A program made the position numbers and the translations under genes. DNA of 57,696 bases from assembly GCA_026390445.1 (NCBI GenBank), contig JAPLFX010000027.1, forward strand, positions 1 to 57,696. The letters are read 5' to 3'. This document shows positions 8,303 to 16,471 of this stretch, in pieces. This DNA comes from Pseudomonadota bacterium (GTDB taxonomy: Bacteria; Bdellovibrionota_B; Oligoflexia; Oligoflexales; CAIYRB01). The stretch's first letter is position 1, and every line of letters begins with the position of its first letter. The notes under the pieces were generated by a model. That model was not told the origin of the DNA. It made no database searches and was given only the letters and a program-made list of their open reading frames with translations.

Positions 8303-8611
8303 TTAAGGGGCTTCGTTCTCAAACGAGCGGTTGACGGAATCCCGCAGTTTATCCGACGGGTGAAACGTCACCACGCGGCGCGCTGAGATTTCGATGCGAT
8401 CGCCTGTGTGTGGGTTGCGACCTGGGCGCGAACGCTTTTCCTTGACCGTCCACTTGCCAAAGCCGGAGATCTTGACCTCCTTGCCTTCCTCCAACTTTAG
8501 CTTAATCTCTTCGAGGATGATCTCGAGGATTTCCTTTGCCTCTTTGACAGGATAGCCGACTTTGTCGCGAATCATCTCGATGAGAGCATCTTTGGTGAGC
8601 GTACCTTCCAC
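8303..8611 (-). CDS. ihfA: Integration host factor alpha subunit (HU/IHF family)
   Basis: A 102-residue HU/IHF-family DNA-bending protein. The DNA-inserting beta-arm signature GRNPHTGDRIEIS (about 65-77) with its apex proline is intact, followed by ARRVVTFHPSDKLR, which resembles IHF-alpha more than HU. The N-terminus has the expected helix pair after LTKDALIE. It would act in the nucleoid, bending DNA at promoters and other sites, normally as a heterodimer with IhfB, which is not in this window. The start is GTG at 8611, with AGGAG about 10 bases upstream. The acidic C-terminal tail (ENEAP) is minor variation. Assignment to alpha rather than beta or HU is likely but not certain. Confidence 0.85.
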   Translation of the reverse strand: MEGTLTKDALIEMIRDKVGYPVKEAKEILEIILEEIKLKLEEGKEVKISGFGKWTVKEKRSRPGRNPHTGDRIEISARRVVTFHPSDKLRDSVNRSFENEAP

Positions 8612-8790
8612 GATTTGTGTCTCCTGTCCTATGGAACGTGGTGGCCCTGGCTGCTAACCCAAGCCCTTACCGTCCGATGGTTAACTAACTCTTAAATATT
8701 AACAGGTTCTCGTCCTGGGGAGAAGATAGGCGGGTGATTTTTTTGTGCGGGGCAGCTATAGTCGGCCGTTCTACGCGACCTGGAGTGCCA

Positions 8791-9780
8791 ATGATCGAAC
8801 AGAAAAAGCGCGTTTTGACCGGTTCGAGACCATCCGGACTGCCTCACTTGGGTAATTATTTTGGCGCTTATAAGCCCCTGTTAGACCTGCAGGAAAGTTA
8901 TGATTTATTCTTTTTTCTCGCCGATCTGCATGCCCTTAACGGAGCTGATTCGGCGGCGGATCTGCGGCAACAGTCGCTCGTGATGATGGCGACCCTCCTG
9001 GCCTGTGGTCTTGACCCGCACAAAGGACTGTTGTACGCCCAGTCGGCCGTGCCCGAAGTCTGTGAATTAGCATGGATACTAGGCTGTCAGGCGCCTTTTG
9101 GCATGTTGACCAGGGCACATTCTTTCAAGGACGCTCAGGCCAAAGGCCAGGACGTGAATATGGGGGTCTTTAACTACCCCGTGTTGATGGCGGCTGACAT
9201 CTTGCTGTTTGATGCCGATGTCGTGCCAGTTGGTCAGGATCAGAAGCAGCATTTAGAGATGACCAGAGATTTTGCCCAACGCTTCAATCATCGTTATGGG
9301 TCCATTCTCCACCTACCAGAACCAAAAATTTCGGACGAGCTAGCTTTGGTGCCAGGCACCGACGGTGAGAAGATGAGCAAGTCGAAGAATAACGTGGTGT
9401 CGGTTTTTGCGACTGATGCAGAGTGGAAGCGGCAAGTGATGTCTATCGTCACCGGGACGCAGTCGCTGTCTGAACCCAAAGATCCGGTGACCTGCACTGT
9501 TTTTACGCTCTATAAGCTGATTTCAAGCCCGGATGAGTCGGCCGCCATGGCAGAACGCTACCGCGCCGGTGGCTATGGCTACGGGCACGCTAAGTTGGCG
9601 TTGATCGAGCAATTGAAGCTGGTCTTTGGTCCGATGCGAGAGCGGTATTTCGATTGGCTCAAGCGTCCCGACGATATGCGTGACCTGCTACTTAGTGGCT
9701 CGCGCTCGGCACGGGTACTGGCGCAACGTAAGCTTGAGCAGGTCCAAGCTGCCATCGGTGTGATCGGACGCCCCTTTTAG
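8791..9780 (+). CDS. trpS: Tryptophanyl-tRNA synthetase
   Basis: A class Ic aminoacyl-tRNA synthetase that charges tRNA-Trp in the cytoplasm. The 329-residue product has the HIGH-equivalent signature PSGLPHLGN at 14-22 and the KMSKS loop exactly at 194-198, both needed for tryptophanyl-adenylate formation. Length matches the bacterial family. The ATG at 8791 is preferred over an upstream in-frame start at 8734 because family members begin just before the KRVLTGSRPSG segment and TGGAG lies 6 bases upstream. It is divergent from ihfA and lies 124 bases upstream of the ABC cassette. Confidence 0.95.
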   Translation: MIEQKKRVLTGSRPSGLPHLGNYFGAYKPLLDLQESYDLFFFLADLHALNGADSAADLRQQSLVMMATLLACGLDPHKGLLYAQSAVPEVCELAWILGCQAPFGMLTRAHSFKDAQAKGQDVNMGVFNYPVLMAADILLFDADVVPVGQDQKQHLEMTRDFAQRFNHRYGSILHLPEPKISDELALVPGTDGEKMSKSKNNVVSVFATDAEWKRQVMSIVTGTQSLSEPKDPVTCTVFTLYKLISSPDESAAMAERYRAGGYGYGHAKLALIEQLKLVFGPMRERYFDWLKRPDDMRDLLLSGSRSARVLAQRKLEQVQAAIGVIGRPF

Positions 9781-9791
9781 CTGGCGACCGT

Positions 9792-9813
9792 CCTTGACTC
9801 CGAGGAGCCAAGG
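9792..9813 (+). repeat. Inverted repeat after trpS
   Basis: CCTTG and CTCC arms pair with GGAG and CAAGG around a GA centre, with one A-C mismatch. It lies 12 bases after the trpS stop. No T-run follows, so it may be a processing or pause hairpin rather than a full intrinsic terminator. Confidence 0.3.
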
Positions 9814-9904
9814 CCTAAGATGGGCTCTTATTGATATTTCATAGCTGATGAGAGAGCTTAGACTCTTCAACACGCGCGATCTTGGCAAGTGGGGGGATCT
9901 CTAG

Positions 9905-10831
9905 ATGATCGAGGTGAGCGGTCTATCAAAGCGCTATGGCGCAGTCCAGGCCTTGAACAACGTCTCTTTTAGCGTAGGTAAAGGTCAGATCGTCGGCTTC
10001 CTCGGCGCCAATGGCGCCGGCAAGACGACAACGATGGATATTATGTGTGGATGCATTGGTGCCGATGCGGGTACGGCCACGATCGCCGGCTATGACATCA
10101 CCGAGCAGCCACTTGAGGTAAAGCGCCGACTAGGTTACCTGCCGGATGTCGCGCCGTTGCATCCGGAGATGCGGATTGAGGAGTTCGTCACCTACGCCGG
10201 TCGGTTGCACAAGATCCCCGGCACCGAGTTGCAGCGGCGGGTTAGCGAGACCTTGGAGAAGTTGTCCCTTGGGGCCGTGCGGCGAAGGTTGATTGGTAAT
10301 CTGTCCAAGGGCTATCGCCAACGCGTGGCCCTGGCCCAAGCGATCGTACACAATCCCGACGTGCTTGTTTTGGATGAACCAACGGAAGGCTTGGATCCCA
10401 ATCAAATCGTGCAGATTCGAGAGCTTATCCGCTCGTTGGCAGGGCATCATACCATCATCTTGAGTTCGCATATTTTGAGCGAGGTGCAGAACACCTGCGA
10501 TCATCTAATCATTGTTCATAACGGCACGGTGGTGCAGACAGGGAGCTACGAAGACTTGACGCGGGCCATGAAGTCAGGTCGAACCTACCGCCTTAAGGTG
10601 GCAAGGAATGGTGCAGCTGCCGTGTCTGACCTTGCTGACTTGGCAGCGGCCGAACATCCGCGCTTGGTCGATGCGGCCGAACACGAGCTGGAGTTTAGTC
10701 TCGCTAGTGGCATCGACGAGGCAGTGCTAGACAACGTTGCTCGGAGGATGATCGACGGTGGGTTTGGCCTGCGAGAGCTAGCGGTTAAGACGAAGTCCCT
10801 GGAAGAGGTCTTCTTCCAGCTGACTCAATAA
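9905..10831 (+). CDS. ABC transporter ATP-binding protein, GldA-like
   Basis: The 308-residue cytoplasmic ATPase has Walker A GANGAGKT at 34-41, the ABC signature LSKGYRQR at 133-140, Walker B VLVLDEPT at 153-160 and an H-loop histidine near 188 (LSSHILSEV). After the roughly 220-residue ATPase domain comes a C-terminal accessory domain of about 85 residues, as in the multidrug/GldA subfamily. It opens a cassette with a six-helix permease, a GldG-like protein and a DUF4340 protein. In gliding Bacteroidetes the homologous GldA-F-G set supports gliding; elsewhere the substrate is unknown. A GGGGGG run about 9 bases upstream is the ribosome site. Confidence 0.9.
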   Translation: MIEVSGLSKRYGAVQALNNVSFSVGKGQIVGFLGANGAGKTTTMDIMCGCIGADAGTATIAGYDITEQPLEVKRRLGYLPDVAPLHPEMRIEEFVTYAGRLHKIPGTELQRRVSETLEKLSLGAVRRRLIGNLSKGYRQRVALAQAIVHNPDVLVLDEPTEGLDPNQIVQIRELIRSLAGHHTIILSSHILSEVQNTCDHLIIVHNGTVVQTGSYEDLTRAMKSGRTYRLKVARNGAAAVSDLADLAAAEHPRLVDAAEHELEFSLASGIDEAVLDNVARRMIDGGFGLRELAVKTKSLEEVFFQLTQ

Positions 10832-10835
10832 TCCA

Positions 10836-10852
10836 TTTGGCCATCGGCCAAA
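10836..10852 (+). repeat. Intercistronic hairpin
   Basis: TTTGGCC and GGCCAAA form a perfect 7-base stem with a 3-base loop, four bases after the ATPase stop and just before the permease ribosome site at 10858-10864. It could protect the upstream mRNA 3' end or tune the ATPase-to-permease ratio. No T-run follows. Confidence 0.4.
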
Positions 10853-10870
10853 AGTGTGGAGGAGTTGCGA

Positions 10871-11638
10871 ATGGGTGCAGTGTTGACGATTGCCTGGCGT
10901 GATATAAAAGCCAACTTTGCCTCGCCTAAGGGCAGCGCGATCTTTTTTCTCTTTCTTCTGCTGATGGGCCTGTTTTTTTATAACTTCCTCAATACCTTTG
11001 TCGAAATGACGCAAAAGGCGCCGATGTATGGTGGCGAGGCGCCGACCTTGGAGCAGCTTCTCAAGGCGCTTTTTTACAATCTGCATTTCATCCTCATCCT
11101 CGTGATCCCGGCCCTGACGATGTCAACCTTTTCCGAGGAGCGCCGCAATCAGACCATTCGCCTATTGCAAGTGTCGCCGATCACCCCGACCCAAATCGTT
11201 TTTGGCAAGTTCCTGGCGGTCGTCGGGGTACTTGCCTTGGTGCTGGTGTGCTCCGCGGTGTATCCGCTGTTTATAAAGGCCTACGGTAATCCCGATGTGG
11301 CGGTCATCCTGACTTCTTATGCTGGTGTGTTCCTGCTGATGTGCGCGCAGCTAGCCTTTGGCCTCTGGGTATCGTCGATGACGACGAATCAGTTCATGGC
11401 ATTTTTGTTCACTATGTTTGGCTTGTTTCTGCTGCTAGTTCTCAACTGGATTGCCCCTAGCATCAGCAGCACAGGCGGCTGGTGGGCCGGTACCTTGAAG
11501 TATTTGGCGTCCACCGATCACCTCGACATGTTCTTGAAGGGCGTACTGACGGTTAGCGATACCGTATATTTTCTCTGTTTTGGCGCCCTGTTTCTTTTCT
11601 TCACGAACGTCGTGCTCGACTCGCAGCGTTGGAGGTAA
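10871..11638 (+). CDS. ABC transporter permease, GldF-like
   Basis: A 255-residue integral membrane protein of the ABC-2 permease type with about six transmembrane helices. The first follows a short cytoplasmic start that includes AWRDIKANFASPKG, and others lie near residues 60-80, 110-135, 145-165, 175-195 and 230-250. The EERRNQTIRLLQVSP segment after helix 2 is typical of the GldF/NosY-like coupling region. The ATG at 10871 is preferred to the GTG at 10856 because GGAGGAG at 10858-10864 sits at correct spacing. It partners with the upstream ATPase and the downstream GldG-like protein. Confidence 0.88.
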   Translation: MGAVLTIAWRDIKANFASPKGSAIFFLFLLLMGLFFYNFLNTFVEMTQKAPMYGGEAPTLEQLLKALFYNLHFILILVIPALTMSTFSEERRNQTIRLLQVSPITPTQIVFGKFLAVVGVLALVLVCSAVYPLFIKAYGNPDVAVILTSYAGVFLLMCAQLAFGLWVSSMTTNQFMAFLFTMFGLFLLLVLNWIAPSISSTGGWWAGTLKYLASTDHLDMFLKGVLTVSDTVYFLCFGALFLFFTNVVLDSQRWR

Positions 11639-11644
11639 TTCCCA

Positions 11645-13279
11645 TTGAAACCAGGATTGCTCATTCTTCCGTTTTTGGCCCTCTTGATTGCAGCCATTGG
11701 CACCGCGGCGGGCTCAGCCCTAACAGAAATACGCTGGTTGACACCCATGGCGTGGGCCGTTGCGGTCATCGTCTTGCTTCTTTGGGTGGCTTTGGATCTC
11801 GAAAATTTCAAGGCCCTGTTTCGACGCAAGGGTGCCAAATACGGCGCCAGTTCGGGTCTAGCGATCGTTTTGGGCACGACTGCGATCATCGGGGTAGCAG
11901 TGATCGCCGCGAGGCCTCGGTTCAACAAGAGCATTGATGTCACCCGTGACAAGCTCAACACCTTGTCCGACCAGTCGACCAAGGTGATCGCCAGTATTAA
12001 GGGCTCCGGTCAGCCGGTGAAGGTCGATGTCTACGCCTCCGACGAAAAAGTGAACACCGACCTGCATGACTTGTTTGCGCTGTATCAGGCGAAAGGGGCC
12101 AATCTCCAGGTTGAGTACATCGACCCCCAAACCCATCCGACGCAGGCCATGGCTGCCAAGGTGACCGAAGCGAATACAGTTATCTTCCGTCACGGCAAGC
12201 AGGAGAAGCGTCTAAGTGCTTTCACCGAAGAGAAGATCACCAATGCTTTGGTCAATGTGCTTAAGGATAAATCAAAAAAAATCTACTTCATCAAAGGCCA
12301 TGGGGAAGGTGCTCTGAAAGGGGCCGATGCTAGCGGCTTCAATACCGTTGCCATGGACCTCGAAAATAATCGAAATAGTGTCGAAGAATTATCTCTTCTC
12401 GAGTCAGCCAAGGTCCCTGAAGATGCCGATATGATCGTCATCGCGGGCCCGAAATATGAATTCAAAGAGGAAGAGACCCGAATCATCGAGGACTACTTAA
12501 AGCGTGGGGGCTCGGTGCTAGCGATGGTTGGGGCGATGACCCCGACGCTGCAGCTAAATAGACTGCTCGGTAAATTTGGTGTGCAATACAACCAGGACCT
12601 GCTGATCCTCGCGCCAAACGATGTCCGCGCTCAGATGATCGGGCAAAATAACGCGATTATCAGTGAATTCGATGAATTCAATCCAGTTACAAAGGACTTT
12701 GCGCGGATGTCGCAAGTGCAGTTAGTCATGCGCAATACCCGCTCCCTCGGCGAGGTTAAGGATAACTCACAAAAGCTCAAAGTGACCCTTGCAGGCAAGA
12801 CCTCAAAAGAGATGATTCGTGTAAAAAACGTCACGGGTCCAGCTGACCTCGAGAATTTAACTGAAGATCGTTGGGAGATGGGTTCGTTTCCTGTGATTGC
12901 GGTCGCTGCCGGTAAGACCTTGCCACTGCCAACGGCAGATGCCTCTGTCGCGGCTAAGGACGCCAAGAGCGACGCTTCTCGCGGTGATTTGGGTGGGGGG
13001 AAAGGCCGTGAAACCCGGCTGGTGACGGTTGGTTCGGTTGAATTTGCCAACAACCAGGGAGCCCAGCTGGCGGAGAACAAAGATATGTTTGCCAACATCG
13101 TCAACTACCTGCTGCAGGACGAGGACTTTATCGCCATCCGACCGAAAGACCCGACCAAAAGCACGATTAATCTCGCAACACGCAGCAGTCAGGCAGTCCT
13201 AACCTTTCTCGTGCTGATTTATCCTCTCTTGTTTATCGGTGGCGGTACAGTGAGCTGGCTTAGGAGGAGAAGAGCGTGA
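11645..13279 (+). CDS. GldG-like ABC transporter auxiliary protein
   Basis: A 544-residue membrane protein of the GldG/ABC_transp_aux family. It starts with three hydrophobic segments (about 4-24, 34-50 and 68-88) and then a large extracytoplasmic domain beginning with the family motif DVTRDKLNTLSDQS. A FIKGHGE motif lies in the central domain, and a C-terminal transmembrane helix (about 515-537) is followed by RRRR. The start is TTG at 11645, with GGAGG at 11631-11635. The 3' end overlaps the next start by four bases (GTGA). It probably forms the extracytoplasmic arm of the transporter; the substrate is unknown. Confidence 0.85.
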   Translation: MKPGLLILPFLALLIAAIGTAAGSALTEIRWLTPMAWAVAVIVLLLWVALDLENFKALFRRKGAKYGASSGLAIVLGTTAIIGVAVIAARPRFNKSIDVTRDKLNTLSDQSTKVIASIKGSGQPVKVDVYASDEKVNTDLHDLFALYQAKGANLQVEYIDPQTHPTQAMAAKVTEANTVIFRHGKQEKRLSAFTEEKITNALVNVLKDKSKKIYFIKGHGEGALKGADASGFNTVAMDLENNRNSVEELSLLESAKVPEDADMIVIAGPKYEFKEEETRIIEDYLKRGGSVLAMVGAMTPTLQLNRLLGKFGVQYNQDLLILAPNDVRAQMIGQNNAIISEFDEFNPVTKDFARMSQVQLVMRNTRSLGEVKDNSQKLKVTLAGKTSKEMIRVKNVTGPADLENLTEDRWEMGSFPVIAVAAGKTLPLPTADASVAAKDAKSDASRGDLGGGKGRETRLVTVGSVEFANNQGAQLAENKDMFANIVNYLLQDEDFIAIRPKDPTKSTINLATRSSQAVLTFLVLIYPLLFIGGGTVSWLRRRRA

Positions 13280-14805
13280 ATGCTAAGCTTAGGTTGGTCG
13301 CGGCCCTGGCCTTTTTGGTTCTTCTGCTCGGTGGTCTAGCCACGTGGGACGAGTGGAAGACCAAGCAGGACAAAGAAGGGGAGAAGACCAAGAACAGGCT
13401 GGCTGATTTTAAGGTCGAGGACGTGCTGGAACTGGATTACTTCAGCAAGGCGGCCACCTCAGATCAAACCGAAGGCGAGAAGCTAGACGGGAGTCCGAAG
13501 CAGGACGCGCCATTTCAGGTTAGCGCAGTCAAGAAGGATGGCATCTGGCGGATGTCCAAACCAATCGATGCCCTTGCTGATAAGGCGACGATCGAGGGCC
13601 TGATCAATACGCTGCGTGATTACACCTACGTTAAAGTGGTGTCGACTAAGCGTGAGTCTTGGGGCGAGTACGGTCTGCTAGAGCCGGCCCGGCACATGAC
13701 GCTGCGCATTGGTGGTAATGCACCTCGCACCCTTACTATTTATCTAGGCAACAAGGCGCCGATCGGATACGACGCCTATCTGCGGACGAGTTCGGACGAT
13801 CGCGTCCTGCTTGGTGGTCAGCATATCCTTGTGTCCACCAGCAAGACGCTTAGTGATTTTCGCGATCGAAGTTTAGTGAAAATCGATGAGGCGAAGGTAC
13901 GCGTCGTTGGTATCCAGCGTCGCGGTGCTCCTGCGATTGAGCTTATCAAAGCAGACGGCAAGTACGCTATCACGCAACCTGAGAAGCTGGATGCTGACGG
14001 CCCGGCCATTCGCGAGTTTGTCGAGTCGCTCAATCAGCTAAAGGCCGAGGACTTTATCGACCGCCCCGATGCAGCTAGCATAGATCTTTTTGCCAAGCCT
14101 GATGAGATCATCAGCTGGCAGGAAGAGACCGGTGAAACATCGACTCTAAGGCTTGCTGAAAAAAACGGCAGACTCATGGCCGCATTTGATGCAAAGCAGC
14201 GCGTCTACGTGCTGCCGATCGATGCCAAAACCAAGCTGAAAAAGGAACTATTCGATTTTCGCAATCACCGTATCTTAGATCCCGATAGTCTCGACGCCAA
14301 GTCCATTGAAATTGACGGCCTGGTCTACAAGAACTTAGAGGGGACCTGGTATACTGCCTCCGACGCAGCTGGTTTTGATGACAAGGGTAAGTTTAAGGGT
14401 GCAGGTAAGGACAAGCCGAACGAGCAGGCCCATATCAGAGCGTTTATGGTCGATCTCGAGTTTGCTAAAACCGATCGCTACATCCCACTAGATGATCCAA
14501 GCCTCAAAGTTCTACCCCCAGCGCCATTGCATCGAATCGTCTTAAGCTATTTTGATCAGACCAAGAAGTCGGTGACGGTCGACCTGTTTGCAAATGCAGA
14601 AGACCCCGCCAAGTACCTTGTGAAGCGTTCTGGGTCACCATTTGTTTATCGTGTGGGCACCAGTGCTTTCAACAGCATGACCCCTGGTAAGAGCCCATCG
14701 TCCCCATTGGGTGGCGAAGCTAACCCGGGACTAGCGCCTTCCTTGCTGAATGACGATGACCCCGTGGAGTCACCTGATAGTCCTGCCGAGGAGAATCGCG
14801 ACTGA
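13276..14805 (+). CDS. DUF4340-family membrane-anchored protein
   Basis: A 509-residue protein with one N-terminal membrane helix (about 7-23) and a large extracytoplasmic region resembling the DUF4340 repeats that commonly accompany GldG-like genes. Tandem modules with WRMSKP and YAITQP-like strands support a repeated fold. The C-terminus is a low-complexity Pro/Ser/Asp tail. The GTG start overlaps the upstream stop (GTGA), so translation is coupled and the product should act in the same complex. No catalytic motif is visible. Confidence 0.8.
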   Translation: MNAKLRLVAALAFLVLLLGGLATWDEWKTKQDKEGEKTKNRLADFKVEDVLELDYFSKAATSDQTEGEKLDGSPKQDAPFQVSAVKKDGIWRMSKPIDALADKATIEGLINTLRDYTYVKVVSTKRESWGEYGLLEPARHMTLRIGGNAPRTLTIYLGNKAPIGYDAYLRTSSDDRVLLGGQHILVSTSKTLSDFRDRSLVKIDEAKVRVVGIQRRGAPAIELIKADGKYAITQPEKLDADGPAIREFVESLNQLKAEDFIDRPDAASIDLFAKPDEIISWQEETGETSTLRLAEKNGRLMAAFDAKQRVYVLPIDAKTKLKKELFDFRNHRILDPDSLDAKSIEIDGLVYKNLEGTWYTASDAAGFDDKGKFKGAGKDKPNEQAHIRAFMVDLEFAKTDRYIPLDDPSLKVLPPAPLHRIVLSYFDQTKKSVTVDLFANAEDPAKYLVKRSGSPFVYRVGTSAFNSMTPGKSPSSPLGGEANPGLAPSLLNDDDPVESPDSPAEENRD

Positions 14806-14820
14806 TGCTTTGCTTTCCGA

Positions 14821-15147
14821 TCAATTCGGGGCGCAGCTACTTTTAATATAGGGTACGACGTGCCTGTTATCTTCGTCGCCCCCGGTACCGACCGGGTAGC
14901 TAAGTCCGAGTTCGATTTGCGGGATCATGATCCGTCCCGCTTCGAATTCAGTTCCTGGGCGGCAGTACTCGTGTCGTACCTCGATGTCTGCGGGACCGGC
15001 CATTTTTAGAGCACCTGATTGGTCGATGACTGCCTGTTGCGTAGGTTGTGCTATGGGCTCTTCACTAACATGTGCCGCATTAGTCGAGGTGCATGCGCAG
15101 GCCCACAGGGCTTGTAAGCCAATCGCCAAACGTGCCAATTTGTGCAT
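14821..15147 (-). CDS. Small putative lipoprotein
   Basis: A 108-residue protein with a basic, hydrophobic N-terminus ending in ALWACACTS, an imperfect lipobox (cleavage before Cys17 or Cys19), then a polar domain. Two further cysteines (about 62 and 105) could form a disulfide. No family is recognised. GGAGAC precedes the ATG at good spacing. It lies 26 bases downstream of the CxxCH protein on the same strand, so the two probably share an mRNA and an envelope location. Confidence 0.6.
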   Translation of the reverse strand: MHKLARLAIGLQALWACACTSTNAAHVSEEPIAQPTQQAVIDQSGALKMAGPADIEVRHEYCRPGTEFEAGRIMIPQIELGLSYPVGTGGDEDNRHVVPYIKSSCAPN

Positions 15148-15173
15148 ATCTTACGTCTCCAGGTCGAAGGAAC

Positions 15174-16313
15174 CTAATTTGCCAGGTGACTCAGCTCGTC
15201 CAGTCGCTCACGAACGTCGTCAGCGTATACCATTGCGCCGGTTTTAGAGCGAGTATCTGCCAATTGCGCCATTTTGAAGCGCTCTAGGCACTGGCGCGCA
15301 ATCGCTGAGTGTGGAGACACCTTGATGCAGGCCTCAAAGTAAGAGTCTCGTAAGGTCCAGAGATTCAGCGACGCCAGCTGCTCGGCGGTGCGCCCGGCGA
15401 GGAATAGTGCATCAGCGTAAGGGGCGGCTTCACGGCGCAGGCTCAAATATTCATGTAGATCGGCAGAGGCGCGCAGAAAGGGAATGAGTCCGGCCTCACG
15501 CGAACCAGTCTTTGCTACCAAAGCTTCACCTTTTTCAAACTGTTCCTTACCGCGAACAAGTGGATCTGTCACTGAAGCCCCTTTGGTCGGCGTTGCAAGC
15601 CACTCCTTAACGCTCTCGCGCCAAATCGTTGCATCTCTTGCCAAGGATGCCGGCACCGTGTTGGATTGATGGATTTTTGCCAGTAGTTCCAGGGCTAAGC
15701 GGGGAGAGCTCTGCACTCTAACGACGATTGCAAGCATCTTTTTTGCAGCAAATTCCCAGCGATGAGGATATCGCTGGGCGAACCACTGGTCATTGAGCAC
15801 GGCTTCATAGTGAATGATGGCCTTCTCAAACTGGCGTGTTGCGGTATAGAACTCAGCAAGATCGAGCGCTGATAGCTCAACACCTGCGACTTTTGGCTCG
15901 ATGGCAATCGTCGCTGTGCCGCCAGCACTGCGCGTGTGGCAGCTGATGCAGTAGGCCGTGGCGTTGCGTATAAGGCTGCGTGCACGTCCGGTTTCTCCCC
16001 GTGCTAGGTCGGCGGCAGCCACCTCAAAGTTGCGAGAAAGCTTCACGGTGACAAAGCCGATGAGGGGATCGTCGTTGGTTACGGGAAGCTTGTATTCAAT
16101 CCGGTGCGCGGACTTGGCGAGGCTTCTCAGGCCAGTAAGAATCTTTCGCCGGCTTTCTGGTCGCTCAAAAGCGGTGTCGCTAATTACCAAGGGTAAGATT
16201 GCGCCAAGGTTCAAAGCCATGTTTTTCATCTCGACGCGAGGAATGACCTCCTCGGCCGGCGCCACTTGCGGGGTCATTGCCGCGATTGCCAAAACCAGAA
16301 AAAATGTCTTCAT
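15174..16313 (-). CDS. Secreted protein with CxxCH motif and helical repeats
   Basis: A 379-residue protein with a Sec-type signal peptide (1-20, ending APA before EE). A single CISCH motif at 122-126 fits covalent c-type haem attachment in the periplasm. About 100 residues of helix precede it, so the N-terminal half could be a four-helix cytochrome-c'-like module, although there the motif normally lies near the end. The C-terminal half (about 150-370) is helical and TPR-like, with the ALDLAEFYTATRQFEKAIIHYE segment the clearest repeat (cited here by its ends, residues about 151-172). The ATG at 16313 is chosen because GGAG lies seven bases upstream; a GTG two codons earlier is possible. Function unknown; haem binding is inferred from one motif. 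Confidence 0.7.
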   Translation of the reverse strand: MKTFFLVLAIAAMTPQVAPAEEVIPRVEMKNMALNLGAILPLVISDTAFERPESRRKILTGLRSLAKSAHRIEYKLPVTNDDPLIGFVTVKLSRNFEVAAADLARGETGRARSLIRNATAYCISCHTRSAGGTATIAIEPKVAGVELSALDLAEFYTATRQFEKAIIHYEAVLNDQWFAQRYPHRWEFAAKKMLAIVVRVQSSPRLALELLAKIHQSNTVPASLARDATIWRESVKEWLATPTKGASVTDPLVRGKEQFEKGEALVAKTGSREAGLIPFLRASADLHEYLSLRREAAPYADALFLAGRTAEQLASLNLWTLRDSYFEACIKVSPHSAIARQCLERFKMAQLADTRSKTGAMVYADDVRERLDELSHLAN

Positions 16314-16406
16314 CAGCACGCTCCGTGAGGTGAACTTGGCGAACCGCCTAGTTGATGCTTTTGGGGTTCAATGATCAAGCGTCCCGCGACGCCCATGTAT
16401 CAATTG

Positions 16407-16442
16407 GTACTATTCCGGTGCGAAATAGCACGATCATGTGCT
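16407..16442. repeat. Two adjacent inverted repeats between genes
   Basis: GTACTATT pairs imperfectly with AATAGCAC, and an overlapping perfect repeat AGCAC-N6-GTGCT follows. They lie between the HDOD gene and the CxxCH gene, both on the minus strand. They may be a weak terminator for the first or an operator for the second; neither has a clear T-run. Confidence 0.25.
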
Positions 16443-16471
16443 GGCAAAGTGCGGCCCACCGCGGTGTGACC

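Noticed and set aside
8734-8790. N-terminal extension of TrpS
   Set aside because: The extra 19 residues are not seen in the family, and a ribosome site precedes the internal ATG.
16314-16471. tRNA-like GGTTCAA sequence near 16365
   Set aside because: No matching acceptor, D or anticodon arms can be drawn around it.
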